Source of the DNA: Pseudomonadota bacterium
Lineage (GTDB): Bacteria > Pseudomonadota > Gammaproteobacteria > Burkholderiales > Burkholderiaceae_C
Length of the DNA: 54,506 nt
Assembly (NCBI GenBank): GCA_031119395.1
Contig: JAVHYA010000030.1
Location: 1-54,506, forward strand
Direction of reading: 5' to 3'
The first letter of the stretch is position 1; each line of letters starts with the position of its first letter. Positions 16,237 through 24,910 of the stretch are shown here, in pieces. Under the pieces are notes generated by a model that had not been told where the DNA came from, made no database searches, and saw only the letters and a program-made list of their open reading frames with translations. The position numbers and the translations under genes were made by a program.

Positions 16237-17913
16237 TCACATCTTTCGTGGCGCGCTCACGCCAAGCACGGCCAAGCCATTGTGCAGCACCTGTGCGGTG
16301 GCGGCGACGAGGGCCAGGCGGGCCTTCTTCACGGCTTCGTCCTCGACCAGGATGCGTTCGGCGTCGTAGTAGCTGTGGTAGGCCGCCGCCAGTTCCCGCA
16401 GGTAGAAGGTGACGTCGTGCGGCGCGAAGTCGCGCGCGGCGGCCGCCAGCATGTCGGGGTACTTGGCCAGCAGCAGCATGAGGGGCTGGGCCGCCTCGGT
16501 GGCCAGGGGCGACAGGTCGACGTCCTTCAGCACGGCCGGGTCGGTGCCTTCCTTGTCGAGCACCGAGCAGATGCGCGCATGCGCGTACTGCACGTAGTAC
16601 ACCGGGTTGTCGTTGTTCTTCTGCACCGCCAGGTCGACGTCGAAGGTGTATTCGGTGTCGGGCTTGCGGCTGAGCAGGAAGAAGCGCACCGCGTCGGTGC
16701 TGGTCCACTCGATCAGGTCGCGCAGGGTGACGTAGCTGCCGGCGCGCTTGGAGATCTTCACCTCCTCGCCGCCGCGCATCACGCGCACCATGGTGTGCAG
16801 CACGTAGTCGGGGTAGCCCTCGGGGATGCCTTCGCCCACGGCTTGCAGGCCAGCGCGCACGCGCGCGATGGTGCCGTGGTGGTCGGTGCCCTGGATGTTG
16901 ACCACCCGGTGGAAGCCGCGCTCCCACTTGGCCAGGTGGTAGGCGACGTCGGGCACGAAGTACGTGTAGGTGCCGTCGCCCTTGCGCATCACGCGGTCCT
17001 TGTCGTCGCCGTACTCGGTCGACTTCAGCCACAGCGCGCCGTCCTGCTCGTAGGTCTTGCCGGCGGCGACGAGCTTGTTCACCGTCGCCTCGACGCGGCC
17101 GCTGGTGTAGAGGCTGGACTCGAGGTAGTAGTTGTCGAAGCGCACCTGGAAGGCCTGCAGGTCCAGGTCCTGCTCGTGGCGCAGGTAGGCGACGGCGAAC
17201 TGGCGGATCGCGTCGAGGTCGTTCACGTCGCCGCTGGCCGTGTACTCGCGGTCGTCGGACTTGACGGTCTTCCTGGCCAGGAAGTCGGCCGCGATGTCGG
17301 CGATGTAGTCGCCGTTGTAGGCCTGCTCGGGCCACTCGGGGTCGCCGGGCTTGAAGCCGCGCGCGCGCAGCTGCGTGCTGTTGGCCAGGGTCTGGATCTG
17401 GACACCGGCGTCGTTGTAATAGAACTCGCGCCACACCTGGGCGCCCTGCGCGTCGAGCAGGTTGCAGATGGCATCGCCCAGCGCGGCCTGGCGGCCATGG
17501 CCCACGTGCAGCGGGCCCGTGGGGTTGGCCGAGACGAACTCGACCAGCACCTTGCCACCCGAGGCGGCCGGCTTGCGGCCGAAAGCGGCGCCGGCCTCCA
17601 GCACCTCGCGCACCACCTGCTGCTTGGCGGCGGGCTTGAGGCGGATGTTCAGGAAGCCCGGCCCGGCGATCTCGATGGCATCGACCCAGCGCTGGAAGGC
17701 CGGACGGGCGAGCAGGTCCTCGCGCAGCGCTTCGCCGAGCTGGCGGGGGTTCTTCTTGAGCGGCTTGGCGAGCTGCATCGCCGCGGTGCAGGCGAAGTCG
17801 CCGTGCGCGGCGACCTTGGGCGATTCGAAGGCAGCGCGGCTGCCGGCGCCCGGTTCGAGGGCCTCGAGCGCCTGGCCCAGGTCGGCCAGCAGCTCCTGTT
17901 TGACTGTAAGCAT
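16237..17913 (-). CDS. argS: arginyl-tRNA synthetase
   Basis: This 558-residue class I synthetase charges tRNA-Arg. An N-terminal Add-1 domain (residues 1-110) is followed by the HIGH-type signature [30 protein letters not shown] and the [11 protein letters not shown] block are typical of Arg[21 protein letters not shown] holds the KMSKS-like lysines, and the C-terminal anticodon-binding DALR domain ends in [12 protein letters not shown], then [17 protein letters not shown]. Length and motif order are normal. The start ATG gives [12 protein letters not shown], and 173 bp separate it from the divergent psiF gene. The SPOR gene follows 13 bp downstream. Confidence 0.97.
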   Translation of the reverse strand: MLTVKQELLADLGQALEALEPGAGSRAAFESPKVAAHGDFACTAAMQLAKPLKKNPRQLGEALREDLLARPAFQRWVDAIEIAGPGFLNIRLKPAAKQQVVREVLEAGAAFGRKPAASGGKVLVEFVSANPTGPLHVGHGRQAALGDAICNLLDAQGAQVWREFYYNDAGVQIQTLANSTQLRARGFKPGDPEWPEQAYNGDYIADIAADFLARKTVKSDDREYTASGDVNDLDAIRQFAVAYLRHEQDLDLQAFQVRFDNYYLESSLYTSGRVEATVNKLVAAGKTYEQDGALWLKSTEYGDDKDRVMRKGDGTYTYFVPDVAYHLAKWERGFHRVVNIQGTDHHGTIARVRAGLQAVGEGIPEGYPDYVLHTMVRVMRGGEEVKISKRAGSYVTLRDLIEWTSTDAVRFFLLSRKPDTEYTFDVDLAVQKNNDNPVYYVQYAHARICSVLDKEGTDPAVLKDVDLSPLATEAAQPLMLLLAKYPDMLAAAARDFAPHDVTFYLRELAAAYHSYYDAERILVEDEAVKKARLALVAATAQVLHNGLAVLGVSAPRKM

Positions 17914-18086
17914 CGACGGATTTTATCGGGGGCAAACCCGAAGGCGCCGTGCATGGAGGATGTCAGCCGGGCGCGCGTGCGGTACGTTAGAGGCCGAGGT
18001 CCGACTCCGGGCCCGGCACCGGCCGAGCGGCAGGTGCCTGAAGGGAACCGTCACTTTTTTCAACACCTGCTCAGGAAATACACACC

Positions 18087-18413
18087 ATGAAAAAGCTCCT
18101 CTCCCTGATCGCACTGGGCGCCGCCCTGTCCTTCAACGCCATGGCGCAGACCACGGCACCCGCCGCCGCAGCGCCGGCCAAGGCGCCCACCGCCCAGCAA
18201 GGCAAGATGGCCACCTGCAACGCCGACCCCAAGGCCAAGGAACTCAAGGGCGACGAGCGCAAGGCCTTCATGAAGGAATGCCTGTCGGCCAGCAAGCAGG
18301 AAAAGCAGCAGACCAAGATGAAGACCTGCAATGCCGACCCCAAGGCCAAGGAGCTCAAGGGCGACGCCCGCAAGGCCTTCATGAAGGAGTGCCTGAGCAA
18401 CAAGGCGGCCTGA
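18087..18413 (+). CDS. psiF: PsiF repeat protein, exported
   Basis: This is a 108-residue secreted protein. The signal peptide MKKLLSLIALGAALSFNAMA ends at AMA-QT. An Ala/Pro spacer is followed by two near-identical PsiF units (CNADPKAKELKGDERKAFMK and CNADPKAKELKGDARKAFMK), each with a paired cysteine in KECLS. E. coli PsiF is phosphate-starvation-inducible, has the same two-unit plan and is of unknown function. The cysteine pairs probably form disulfides in the periplasm. No Pho box is evident in the 173-bp upstream gap. A clear terminator follows. Confidence 0.93.
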   Translation: MKKLLSLIALGAALSFNAMAQTTAPAAAAPAKAPTAQQGKMATCNADPKAKELKGDERKAFMKECLSASKQEKQQTKMKTCNADPKAKELKGDARKAFMKECLSNKAA

Positions 18414-18438
18414 CGGCCCCGCGCAGCGGCCTGAAGGA

Positions 18439-18467
18439 CAAAGCCCCGCGACGCGGGGCTTTGTTTT
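18439..18467. terminator. bidirectional intrinsic terminator
   Basis: CAAAGCCCCGC, a three-base loop and GCGGGGCTTTG form a long perfect stem. TGTTTTG follows on the plus strand, and an A-rich arm on the other side supplies Ts on the minus strand. It sits between the convergent psiF and DUF2214 genes and can serve both. Confidence 0.88.
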
Positions 18468-18482
18468 GTCTGTTGATCGGGC

Positions 18483-18935
18483 CTACTTTCCGAAGCCGCG
18501 CGCCAGGAAGACGGCGAACAGCGGGATCACCGCGATCAGGTGCGCCTGCACCATCACCAGCTTGCGCGTCTTCTTCACCTCGGCCTCGGTCGGCAGCGCG
18601 CCCGTGGCGCGCAGCTGCTTGCGCCAGCGCAGGTAGGTGAGCGTCGGGAAGATCGAGATCACGCCGACGATGACGAAGAGCGTGAACTTCACGTGCAGCA
18701 GCGGATTGGTCCAGTACCAGGCCGTGCCCTTCACGCCCCACACGGTGCGCACGATGCCGGTGGCCAGCACGGCCATGGCGGCGATGCCGTAGACCATGTC
18801 CACCCGCGCGAGGCGTTCGACCACCTTCGCGTTGAGCCACTCGACGCGGCACAGCGCCGCCTCGCTGGCGATGAAGACGACCATCGTCAGGATGGCCAGC
18901 AGGTGCAGGTAGGCAAGGATGGCTTCGAGGGTCAT
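18483..18935 (-). CDS. DUF2214 family membrane protein
   Basis: This 150-residue integral membrane protein has four predicted transmembrane helices: LEAILAYLHLLAILTMVVFI, VYGIAAMAVLATGIVRTVW, HVKFTLFVIVGVISIFPTLT and VMVQAHLIAVIPLFAVFLAR. Histidines in the first, third and fourth helices (AYLHLL, LLHVKF, QAHLI) are conserved features of this family and hint at heme or metal binding, which is inference. The role is unknown. The start at 18935 was chosen as the first ATG before the first helix. The gene is convergent with psiF, and a LysR gene lies 131 bp upstream on the same strand. Confidence 0.85.
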   Translation of the reverse strand: MTLEAILAYLHLLAILTMVVFIASEAALCRVEWLNAKVVERLARVDMVYGIAAMAVLATGIVRTVWGVKGTAWYWTNPLLHVKFTLFVIVGVISIFPTLTYLRWRKQLRATGALPTEAEVKKTRKLVMVQAHLIAVIPLFAVFLARGFGK

Positions 18936-19066
18936 CGCGGCGGCTTTCGTCGTGGGTGGCACATGTCGACGGATTGTGCCGCGCATGCCCGTCCCGGCCG
19001 GCCCGAGCGACGAAGTGCCGCCCCGTGGCGCGAAACGGCGGCGCGCAGGCGCGGACGGCGTTTCGC

Positions 19067-20080
19067 TCAGCCCGCCGCGCGCCCCCAGTAGTCCGGCCGC
19101 GCGTAGTGCGCCTTGAGGAAATCCAGCCACAGCCGCACCCGCAGCGGCAGATGCTTGCGCTGCGGGAACACCGCATAGATGCCGTTGGGCGGCGCGGCGA
19201 AGCGGTCGAGCACCGGCACCAGCAGGCCGGCGTCGATCTCGGCCTCCACCTCCCAGGTGCTGCGCCACGCGATGCCGTGGCCGGCCAGGCACCAATCGTG
19301 CAGAACCTGGCCGTCGGAGCAGTCGAGCGGGCCGCTGGGCTTGAGGTGGATGACCTCGTGCGCCTGCGCGTCGTCGCCCGGGTCGGCGCCCGCGTCGCCA
19401 GGGCTCGGCACACCCGCGCGGTCCAGGGCGCCATCGTCCTGCCGCCCTGCGGCGGTCCGCGGCACGCGGAACGCCCAGCCGCGCGTCTGCGACGCATCGC
19501 TGCTCAGTGTCAGGCACGCGAAGCGCACCAGGTCGGTCGGATGCTGCGGCACGCCGTGGCGGCGCAGGAACTCCGGCGTGGCCACGCAGCGGCGCCGGTT
19601 GTCGGCCAGGCGCATGCTGACCAATGACGAGTCCGGCAGGTCGCCCACGCGCACGGCGCAATCGAAGTTCTCGCCCGCCATGTCGATCACGCGGTCGCTG
19701 AGGTTCAGCGAGATGGTCACTTCCGGATGCAGCTCGTGGAAGCGCGGCACCAGCGGCGCCACATGGCGACGCCCGAACCCGGCCGGCGCCGTCACGCGCA
19801 GATGCCCGCTGGCCTTGACGCCGCCGGCGCTGACGCTGGCCTCGGCATTGGCCAGCTCGGTCAGCAGGCGCTGGCAGTCCTCCAGGAAGGCGCTGCCCTC
19901 GTGCGTGAGCGTGAGGCGGCGCGTGGTGCGCAGCAGCAGCTTGACGCCCAGGCGCTCCTCCAGCGCATCGATTCGCCGCCCGACGATGGCCGGCGCCACG
20001 CCCTCGGCCTTGGCGGCCGCCGTCAGGCTGCCGCGCGTGGCCACGGCGACGAAGGTTTCGAGCTGGGTGAGGCGGTCCAT
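19067..20080 (-). CDS. LysR family transcriptional regulator with an effector-domain insertion
   Basis: This is a 337-residue LTTR. The winged HTH is clear (LETFVAVATRGSLTAAAKAE, GVAPAIVGRRIDALEERLGV, FLEDCQRLL). Notably the usual Ser-ser recognition helix reads APAIVGRRI. The effector domain from about residue 90 includes GHLRVTAPAGFGRRHVAPLV and DLPDSSLVSMRLADNRR, typical of the GcvA/DsdC-like branch with substrate domain PBP2_CrgA-like. Residues about 208-243 (AAGRQDDGALDRAGVPSPGD onward) are a Gly/Asp/Pro-rich stretch that makes it 30-35 residues longer than normal and interrupts a conserved beta region. The target is unknown: the flanking genes are the DUF2214 protein and another LysR gene. 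Confidence 0.9.
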   Translation of the reverse strand: MDRLTQLETFVAVATRGSLTAAAKAEGVAPAIVGRRIDALEERLGVKLLLRTTRRLTLTHEGSAFLEDCQRLLTELANAEASVSAGGVKASGHLRVTAPAGFGRRHVAPLVPRFHELHPEVTISLNLSDRVIDMAGENFDCAVRVGDLPDSSLVSMRLADNRRRCVATPEFLRRHGVPQHPTDLVRFACLTLSSDASQTRGWAFRVPRTAAGRQDDGALDRAGVPSPGDAGADPGDDAQAHEVIHLKPSGPLDCSDGQVLHDWCLAGHGIAWRSTWEVEAEIDAGLLVPVLDRFAAPPNGIYAVFPQRKHLPLRVRLWLDFLKAHYARPDYWGRAAG

Positions 20081-20122
20081 CGGGCGCCGATTATGCGGAG
20101 GTGCGCGCCCGGCGCGCGGCGT

Positions 20123-20186
20123 CTTTCAAGCGAAAAGTGGCCGCAGCGCCCGCCAGCCGTGCGCCGGCAGCTATGCTTTCAATAGC
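20123..20186 (-). repeat. family 1 hairpin repeat, copy E
   Basis: On the minus strand it reads GCTAT, seven bases, ATAGC, then GCCGGCGC..GGCGGGCGCTGCGGCCACTTTTCGCTTGAAAG, closely matching copies C and at 41569. It lies between two same-strand LysR genes and starts six bases after the stop codon of the upstream one (20193-20195). Confidence 0.75.
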
Positions 20187-20192
20187 AATCGA

Positions 20193-21104
20193 TCACTCGA
20201 TCTCGCGTGCGCAGTCCGCCATGACCTCGCGCAGCCAGGCGTGTGCGGGGGAGTGGTCGGTGCGCGGGTGCCAGAGCATCTTGACGTCGAAGGTCGGGAG
20301 GTCGAGCGGAATGTCGAAAGGCTCCACCTCCGCCATGCGCATCATGCGGCGCGCCAGCCGCGCCGGGATGCTGGCCACCATGTCCGAGGTCTCCAGCACG
20401 AAGGGCAGCGCGAGGAAATTCGGCTTGGTCATGCGCACCTGGCGGCGCAGCCCGTGCGGCTCCAGCGCGGCATCGATCTGAACGTTGTAGATCTGCGCCG
20501 ACACCAGCTCGATCGTGACGTGCGGCAACGCGCAGAAGGACGCCACGTCCAGCGTGGCCCGGTGCACCGGGTGCCCGCGCGCCGCCAGGCCGAGGAAGCG
20601 GTCGGAGAACAGGCGGCGGCCCTTGAGGTACTCGGGCGCGTTGGGGAAGTAGGTCAGCGCGAGGTCCAGCTCGCCGGCGGCCATCATCTCGGCGAAATGG
20701 TGCGGGTTGGTCTGCAGCACGTGCAGTCGCACGCCCGGTGCTTCGCGGCGGATGCGGCGCATCACGGCCGGCATCATCAGCAGGTCGATGTAGTCGATGA
20801 CGATCAGCCGGAAGGTCTGCGTCGCGGCGGCCGGGTCGAAGTGCGCGGGCTCGAGCACGCGCTCGAGCGCGGCGATTGCCTCCTGCACCCGCGGCCACAG
20901 CAGCAGCGCCAGCTCGGTCGGCATCCAGCCGGTGCCGCTGCGCATCAGCAGCTCGTCGCCCATCCGGTCGCGCAGCCTGGCCAGCGCCACGCTCATCGAC
21001 GACTGGCTGATCTCCAGCCGCTCGGCCGCGCGCGTGATGTGCCGCTCGCGCAGCAGCGCGTCGAAGGCCCGCAGCAGCGGCAGGTCGAGGTCGTGCATCT
21101 TCAT
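20193..21104 (-). CDS. LysR family transcriptional regulator (NodD/NahR-like branch)
   Basis: This is a 303-residue LTTR. The HTH reads LPLLRAFDALLRERHITRAA, then ERLEISQSSMSVALARLRDR. The opening MHDLDLPLLRAFDALLRERH and the MGDELLMRSGTGWMPTELA block are typical of the NodD/NahR/LinR-type subgroup, whose members respond to aromatic or related ligands. The effector domain runs from about 90 to 295. It is divergent from the cupin-hydrolase-Bug operon across 195 bp and is the natural candidate to control it, probably in response to the operon's substrate. The ATG at 21104 precedes the HTH by the usual spacing. A hairpin repeat follows the stop directly. Confidence 0.9.
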   Translation of the reverse strand: MKMHDLDLPLLRAFDALLRERHITRAAERLEISQSSMSVALARLRDRMGDELLMRSGTGWMPTELALLLWPRVQEAIAALERVLEPAHFDPAAATQTFRLIVIDYIDLLMMPAVMRRIRREAPGVRLHVLQTNPHHFAEMMAAGELDLALTYFPNAPEYLKGRRLFSDRFLGLAARGHPVHRATLDVASFCALPHVTIELVSAQIYNVQIDAALEPHGLRRQVRMTKPNFLALPFVLETSDMVASIPARLARRMMRMAEVEPFDIPLDLPTFDVKMLWHPRTDHSPAHAWLREVMADCAREIE

Positions 21105-21299
21105 GGGTCGATCTTGCCTCGCGGCGGCGCGGGGCGCGTACCGCCCGCTCGGTGGAAACCCGCAGCCGCCATCGGCCGATGCGATGGCGGGCATCGGGAG
21201 GCGCGATTGCGGGCGGCGGCACACGCCGGCCACACTGCGCCCCGTCCGGACCCACATCCCCTCCACGGCTTTCGACATCGACAGAGAGAGACACCCACG

Positions 21300-21854
21300 A
21301 TGGCACTTCCCCAGATCCGTCTGACGCGCGACGAGATGCGCAAGCGCGTCGCCTTCTTCAACGAGCTCAAGGGCTTCGACGGCGGCCTGCCCGACAGCCG
21401 CTACCCGAGCGCGGTGCGCAGGCTCTACAACGCGATCGGCTTCCAGCCGCCCAAGGGCCGGGGCGGCGCCGAGGTGGTCTCGCCGGTGGGCGCGCAGGCG
21501 GCCGCCAACTCGGCGATCCCGATCAGCGAAGGCTTCAACCTCGGCTTCTGCGAGGCCAAGCCCGGCAACGGGCCGATGATGCACAACCACGACACCAACG
21601 AGACCTTCATGCCGCTGACGGGCCGCTGGCGCTGCTCGTGGGAGGTGGACGGGCAGGTCGAATACTTCGACGTCGGCCCGTGGGACGTGTGCTCGTTCCC
21701 GCCGGGCGTGAACCGCCGCTTCGAGAACATCACGCACGACGAGGCCGACCGCACCCACTTCCTGATGTTCGTCATCAGCGGCAACGCCCCCGAGGCCGAC
21801 TTCACCGACGAGGCCAAGAAGACGCTGCGCGAGGAAGGCTACCTCGCCGCATGA
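21300..21854 (+). CDS. cupin domain-containing protein
   Basis: This 184-residue protein has a single cupin fold in its C-terminal two thirds. The first cupin motif is seen in PGNGPMMHNHDTNETFMPLTG, with two His and a Glu as candidate metal ligands. The second motif is in FDVGPWDVCSFPPGVNRRFE, then ITHDEADRTHFLMFV. The N-terminal 60 residues are helical and lead with RLTRDEMRKRVAFFNELKGF. Cupins of this size include dioxygenases, isomerases and sensors; the partner enzyme below suggests a role in breaking down a carboxylate or aromatic compound. GACAGAGAGAGA precedes the start. Its stop overlaps the hydrolase start by ATGA, so the two are translationally coupled. Confidence 0.85.
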   Translation: MALPQIRLTRDEMRKRVAFFNELKGFDGGLPDSRYPSAVRRLYNAIGFQPPKGRGGAEVVSPVGAQAAANSAIPISEGFNLGFCEAKPGNGPMMHNHDTNETFMPLTGRWRCSWEVDGQVEYFDVGPWDVCSFPPGVNRRFENITHDEADRTHFLMFVISGNAPEADFTDEAKKTLREEGYLAA

Positions 21855-22648
21855 ACGCCCACCCCGCACCGCCCGCGCTGGCGGCCTGGTCGCGCGGGCG
21901 CGAATGGCACCGCTTCATCGACGGCTCGCCCGCGGTCTGGCGCTTCGCCGACAACCGCCGCGTGGCGCCGCCCCTGGTGCTGCTGCCCGGTGCGCTCGGC
22001 GATGCGAGCAGTGCATGGCACATCGCGGAAGCCTTCGATGCGCAGCGCCGCGTGCTGGCGGTGACCTACCCCGGTGGCTGCGATGCGATGGCGCTGGCCG
22101 ACGGGCTGGCGGCGCTGCTGCAGGCGCTGGACATCGGGCCCGCCGCGGTCTGGGGCTCCTCGTACGGCGCCTGGTGGGCGCAGGCCTTCGCGCAGCGGCA
22201 CCCGTCGCGGGTCGCAGCGCTCTGGCTGGGCAACACCTTCGTCGACGGCGCGGACGTGGCCGCCTCGCCCCTCTTCGACGCGGCCTGGCTCGCGACAGCG
22301 GCCAGCGACGAGGTGGTCGCCCGCTGGAATACCGCGCTCTCGGGCCGGCCCGACGACCCGCTGCGCGCCGCGCAGCTGCACCTGCTGCACCACACGCTGC
22401 CGGCCGCGCAACTGCACGGCCGCCTGCGGCAGGTCGCACAGGCCCCCGCCCTGCCGCCGGCCCGCGTGCCGGGACTGGTCGTCAGCGACTGCGCCGACGA
22501 TCCGACGCTGGGCCCGGCCGTGCGCGAGCGGGTGCGGGCGCGCTACCGCGATGCGCGGACGCTGCAGCTGCCGACCGGCGGGCACTACCCGCACATCGTC
22601 GATGCCCGGCCGCTCCTGGACGCCATGCGCGCCTGGCTGGCCGACTGA
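21851..22648 (+). CDS. alpha/beta hydrolase
   Basis: This is a 265-residue alpha/beta hydrolase. The oxyanion region is PLVLLPGALGDASSAWHIAE, the nucleophile elbow is VWGSSYGAWWAQAFA (GxSxG-type, Ser in GSSYG), the acid is probably an Asp in GLVVSDCADDPT, and the catalytic His is in LPTGGHYPHIVDA. No signal peptide is seen, so it acts in the cytoplasm. Coupled by ATGA to the cupin gene and followed within 32 bp by a Bug-type binding protein, it probably hydrolyses an ester or C-C bond in the compound imported by that system. Exact chemistry cannot be called. Confidence 0.9.
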   Translation: MNAHPAPPALAAWSRGREWHRFIDGSPAVWRFADNRRVAPPLVLLPGALGDASSAWHIAEAFDAQRRVLAVTYPGGCDAMALADGLAALLQALDIGPAAVWGSSYGAWWAQAFAQRHPSRVAALWLGNTFVDGADVAASPLFDAAWLATAASDEVVARWNTALSGRPDDPLRAAQLHLLHHTLPAAQLHGRLRQVAQAPALPPARVPGLVVSDCADDPTLGPAVRERVRARYRDARTLQLPTGGHYPHIVDARPLLDAMRAWLAD

Positions 22649-22680
22649 GCCCCACGGAACACCTTCACGGAGACAAGAAC

Positions 22681-23664
22681 ATGCCCCCACTGCATCGCCG
22701 CCAGGCCCTCTTGCGCCTGGCCGCAGCCGCCCTCGCGCCCAGCGCCTTCGCCGCCGCCCGCGCCCAGGGCAGATGGCCCGAGAAGCCGATCAAGCTCGTG
22801 GTCCCCTTCGCCGCCGGCGTGTCGCCCGACGTGGTGGCGCGCATCGTCAGCGAGCCGCTGGGCCGCGCCCTGGGCCAGCCGCTGGTGATCGACAACCGCG
22901 CGGGCGCCTCCGGCATCATCGGCGCCGAGGTCGCGGCCAAGAGCCCGGGCGACGGCTACACGCTGTTCATGACCGTCAACTCGATCATGGGCATCAACCC
23001 GAACGTCTACACGCGGCTGCCCTACGACACGTTTCGCGACTTCGCACCCGTGACGCAGGTGGCGCTGGTGCCCTACGTGCTGGTGACCGGCCCGCAGCAG
23101 CCCGACAGGAGCCTGAAGGACCTGCTCGCGCGCGCCAAGGCCAGCCCCGGCGCCGTCGAGTACGGCTCGCTGGGCGTGGGCTCGGGCCCGCACGTGGTCA
23201 TGGAGATGATGAACAACATGGCCGGCGTGAAGATGGTGCATATCCCGTACAAGGGCAGCCCGCTCACCGACGTGATGGCGGGGCAGGTGCCGCTGTGCTT
23301 CGAGCCGGCGACCACCGCGATCCCGCTCGTCAAGAGCGCAAAGCTGCGCGCGCTGGCCATCACCAGCCCCGGGCGCAGCGCCGCGCTGCCCGACACGCCG
23401 GCCGTGGCCGAGCTGCTGCCGGGTTACGACGGCGACGGCTGGCAGGGCTTCTACGTGCCGGCGGCCACGCCCAAGGACATCGTGGCGCGCTTCAATGCCG
23501 AGATCGTCAAGGTGCTGCGGTTGCCCGAGGTCCGCAGCAAGCTGGTCGAGCTGGGCCTGCAGCCGGTGGGCAACTCGGTGGAGGAGTTCGCGCGCATCTC
23601 GCGCAGCGAATACGACAAGTGGAGCCGCATCGCCAAGGCGAACAACATCCGCATCGACACCTGA
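22681..23664 (+). CDS. Bug-family tripartite tricarboxylate transporter solute-binding protein
   Basis: This is a 327-residue periplasmic binding protein. A signal peptide with a double arginine (LHRRQALLRLAAAALAPSAF, cleavage near ARAQ) precedes the TctC/Bug fold. Hallmark blocks are WPEKPIKLVVPFAAGVSPDV, VIDNRAGASGIIGAEVAAKS, NSIMGINPNVYTRLPYD, VEYGSLGVGSGPHVVMEMM and VHIPYKGSPLTDVMAGQV. These two beta-strand-loop motifs bind the carboxylate of the ligand. Bug proteins are greatly expanded in Burkholderiales and are often orphans, as here: no TctA/TctB membrane genes are nearby. It is the third gene of the cupin-hydrolase operon and ends 16 bp before the convergent CoA-transferase. Confidence 0.93.
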   Translation: MPPLHRRQALLRLAAAALAPSAFAAARAQGRWPEKPIKLVVPFAAGVSPDVVARIVSEPLGRALGQPLVIDNRAGASGIIGAEVAAKSPGDGYTLFMTVNSIMGINPNVYTRLPYDTFRDFAPVTQVALVPYVLVTGPQQPDRSLKDLLARAKASPGAVEYGSLGVGSGPHVVMEMMNNMAGVKMVHIPYKGSPLTDVMAGQVPLCFEPATTAIPLVKSAKLRALAITSPGRSAALPDTPAVAELLPGYDGDGWQGFYVPAATPKDIVARFNAEIVKVLRLPEVRSKLVELGLQPVGNSVEEFARISRSEYDKWSRIAKANNIRIDT

Positions 23665-23680
23665 GCAAGCGCAGCGGTGC

Positions 23681-24910
23681 TCAGGCGGCGGCAGCCGCGC
23701 CCGCCGCGAGCATCGCCTCGACCTGCGCATCGCTGTAGCCGGCCGCGCGCAGCAGCTCGGCCGTGTGCTCGCCGAGCAACGGGGGCTGGTGTCGGATGCC
23801 CAGGCGCTCGCCGCCGATGGTGAAGGGCAGCAGCGGCACCTTCGATTCGCTGCCGTCGTTCATGCGCACGGGCGCGAGGCCGCCGCTGGCGTTGAGGTGC
23901 GGGTCGTCGAACAGCTCCTGCGGCTTGGTGATGGGCGCGAAGGGCAGCTCGTGGCGCTCGAACACGGCCGCCAGCTCGGCCGCGGCGTGGGCCGCCAGGT
24001 GCGAGCGCAGCATCGGCATCATCCATTCGCGGGCGCGCACGCGGTCGTTGTTGGTCGCCAGGCGCGGGTCGGCCAGCATCTCCTGCAGGCCGAAGGCGTT
24101 GCAGAACACCTGCCACTGCCGGTCGCTGACCACCGCCAGGAAGATCTGCTCGCCGTCCTTCACCGTGAAGACGTCGTAGATGCCCCAGGCCGAGATGCGG
24201 CTGGGCATCGGGTCGGCGGGCTTGCCGGTGGCGGCGAACTGCATCATGTGCTGCGCCACGAGGAAGATGTTGTTCTCGAACAGGGCCGACTGCACCTCGC
24301 AGCCCTCGCCGGTGATCTCGCGCTGGCGCAGCGCGGCCATGGCGCCGATGGCGCCGAACATGCCGCCCATGATGTCGTTGACGCTGGTGCCCGCACGCAG
24401 CGGGTCGCCGGCACGACCGGTCATGTAGGCCAGGCCACCCATCATCTGCACGACCTCGTCGAGCGCCGTGCGGTGGTCGTAGGGGCCGGGCAGGAAGCCC
24501 TTGTGGCTCACGTAGATGAGGCGCGGATTCAGCTTTTTCAGCGACGCGTAGTCCAGGCCCAGCTTCTTCATCGTGCCGGGCTTGAAGTTCTCGCTCACGA
24601 TGTCGGCGCTGGCGACCAGCTTGCGCGCGGCTTCCACACCCTCGGGCCGCTTGAGGTCCAGCGCGATGCTCTTCTTGTTGCGGTTGAAGGTGGGAAAGAA
24701 GCCCGCGCCCGAGCCGAGCAGGCGCCGCGTGGCGTCGCCTTCCACGGGTTCGACCTTGATGACCTCGGCGCCCAGGTCGCCGAGCAGCAGGCCGCAGGTC
24801 GGGCCCATGACCATGTGGGTGAATTCGACGACCCGCACGCCCGCATAGGGCAGGCGAGCATCCGGGTTCGTGCCGGCATCGGCCAGCGGCATCGCGGCGG
24901 TGTCCGTCAT
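23681..24910 (-). CDS. CaiB/BaiF family CoA-transferase
   Basis: This 409-residue class III CoA-transferase moves CoA between carboxylic acids. Typical blocks are LPYAGVRVVEFTHMVMGPTC, LGDLGAEVIKVEPVEGDATR, FNRNKKSIALDLKRPEG and the catalytic-Asp region RTALDEVVQMMGGLAYMTGR. The C-terminal half ends in GGERLGIRHQPPLLGEHTAE. Its start overlaps the stop of the upstream lyase gene by ATGA. The pair lyase plus transferase suggests that a dicarboxylic acid such as a hydroxymethylglutarate- or citramalate-like acid is activated to its CoA ester and then cleaved. The specific acid is inference. It is likely controlled by the IclR regulator divergent from the lyase. Confidence 0.93.
   Translation of the reverse strand: MTDTAAMPLADAGTNPDARLPYAGVRVVEFTHMVMGPTCGLLLGDLGAEVIKVEPVEGDATRRLLGSGAGFFPTFNRNKKSIALDLKRPEGVEAARKLVASADIVSENFKPGTMKKLGLDYASLKKLNPRLIYVSHKGFLPGPYDHRTALDEVVQMMGGLAYMTGRAGDPLRAGTSVNDIMGGMFGAIGAMAALRQREITGEGCEVQSALFENNIFLVAQHMMQFAATGKPADPMPSRISAWGIYDVFTVKDGEQIFLAVVSDRQWQVFCNAFGLQEMLADPRLATNNDRVRAREWMMPMLRSHLAAHAAAELAAVFERHELPFAPITKPQELFDDPHLNASGGLAPVRMNDGSESKVPLLPFTIGGERLGIRHQPPLLGEHTAELLRAAGYSDAQVEAMLAAGAAAAA

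Noticed and set aside
18087-18413. The tandem units in PsiF considered as a recent duplication of note.
   Set aside because: The E. coli protein has the same two-unit organisation, so it is the normal family plan.
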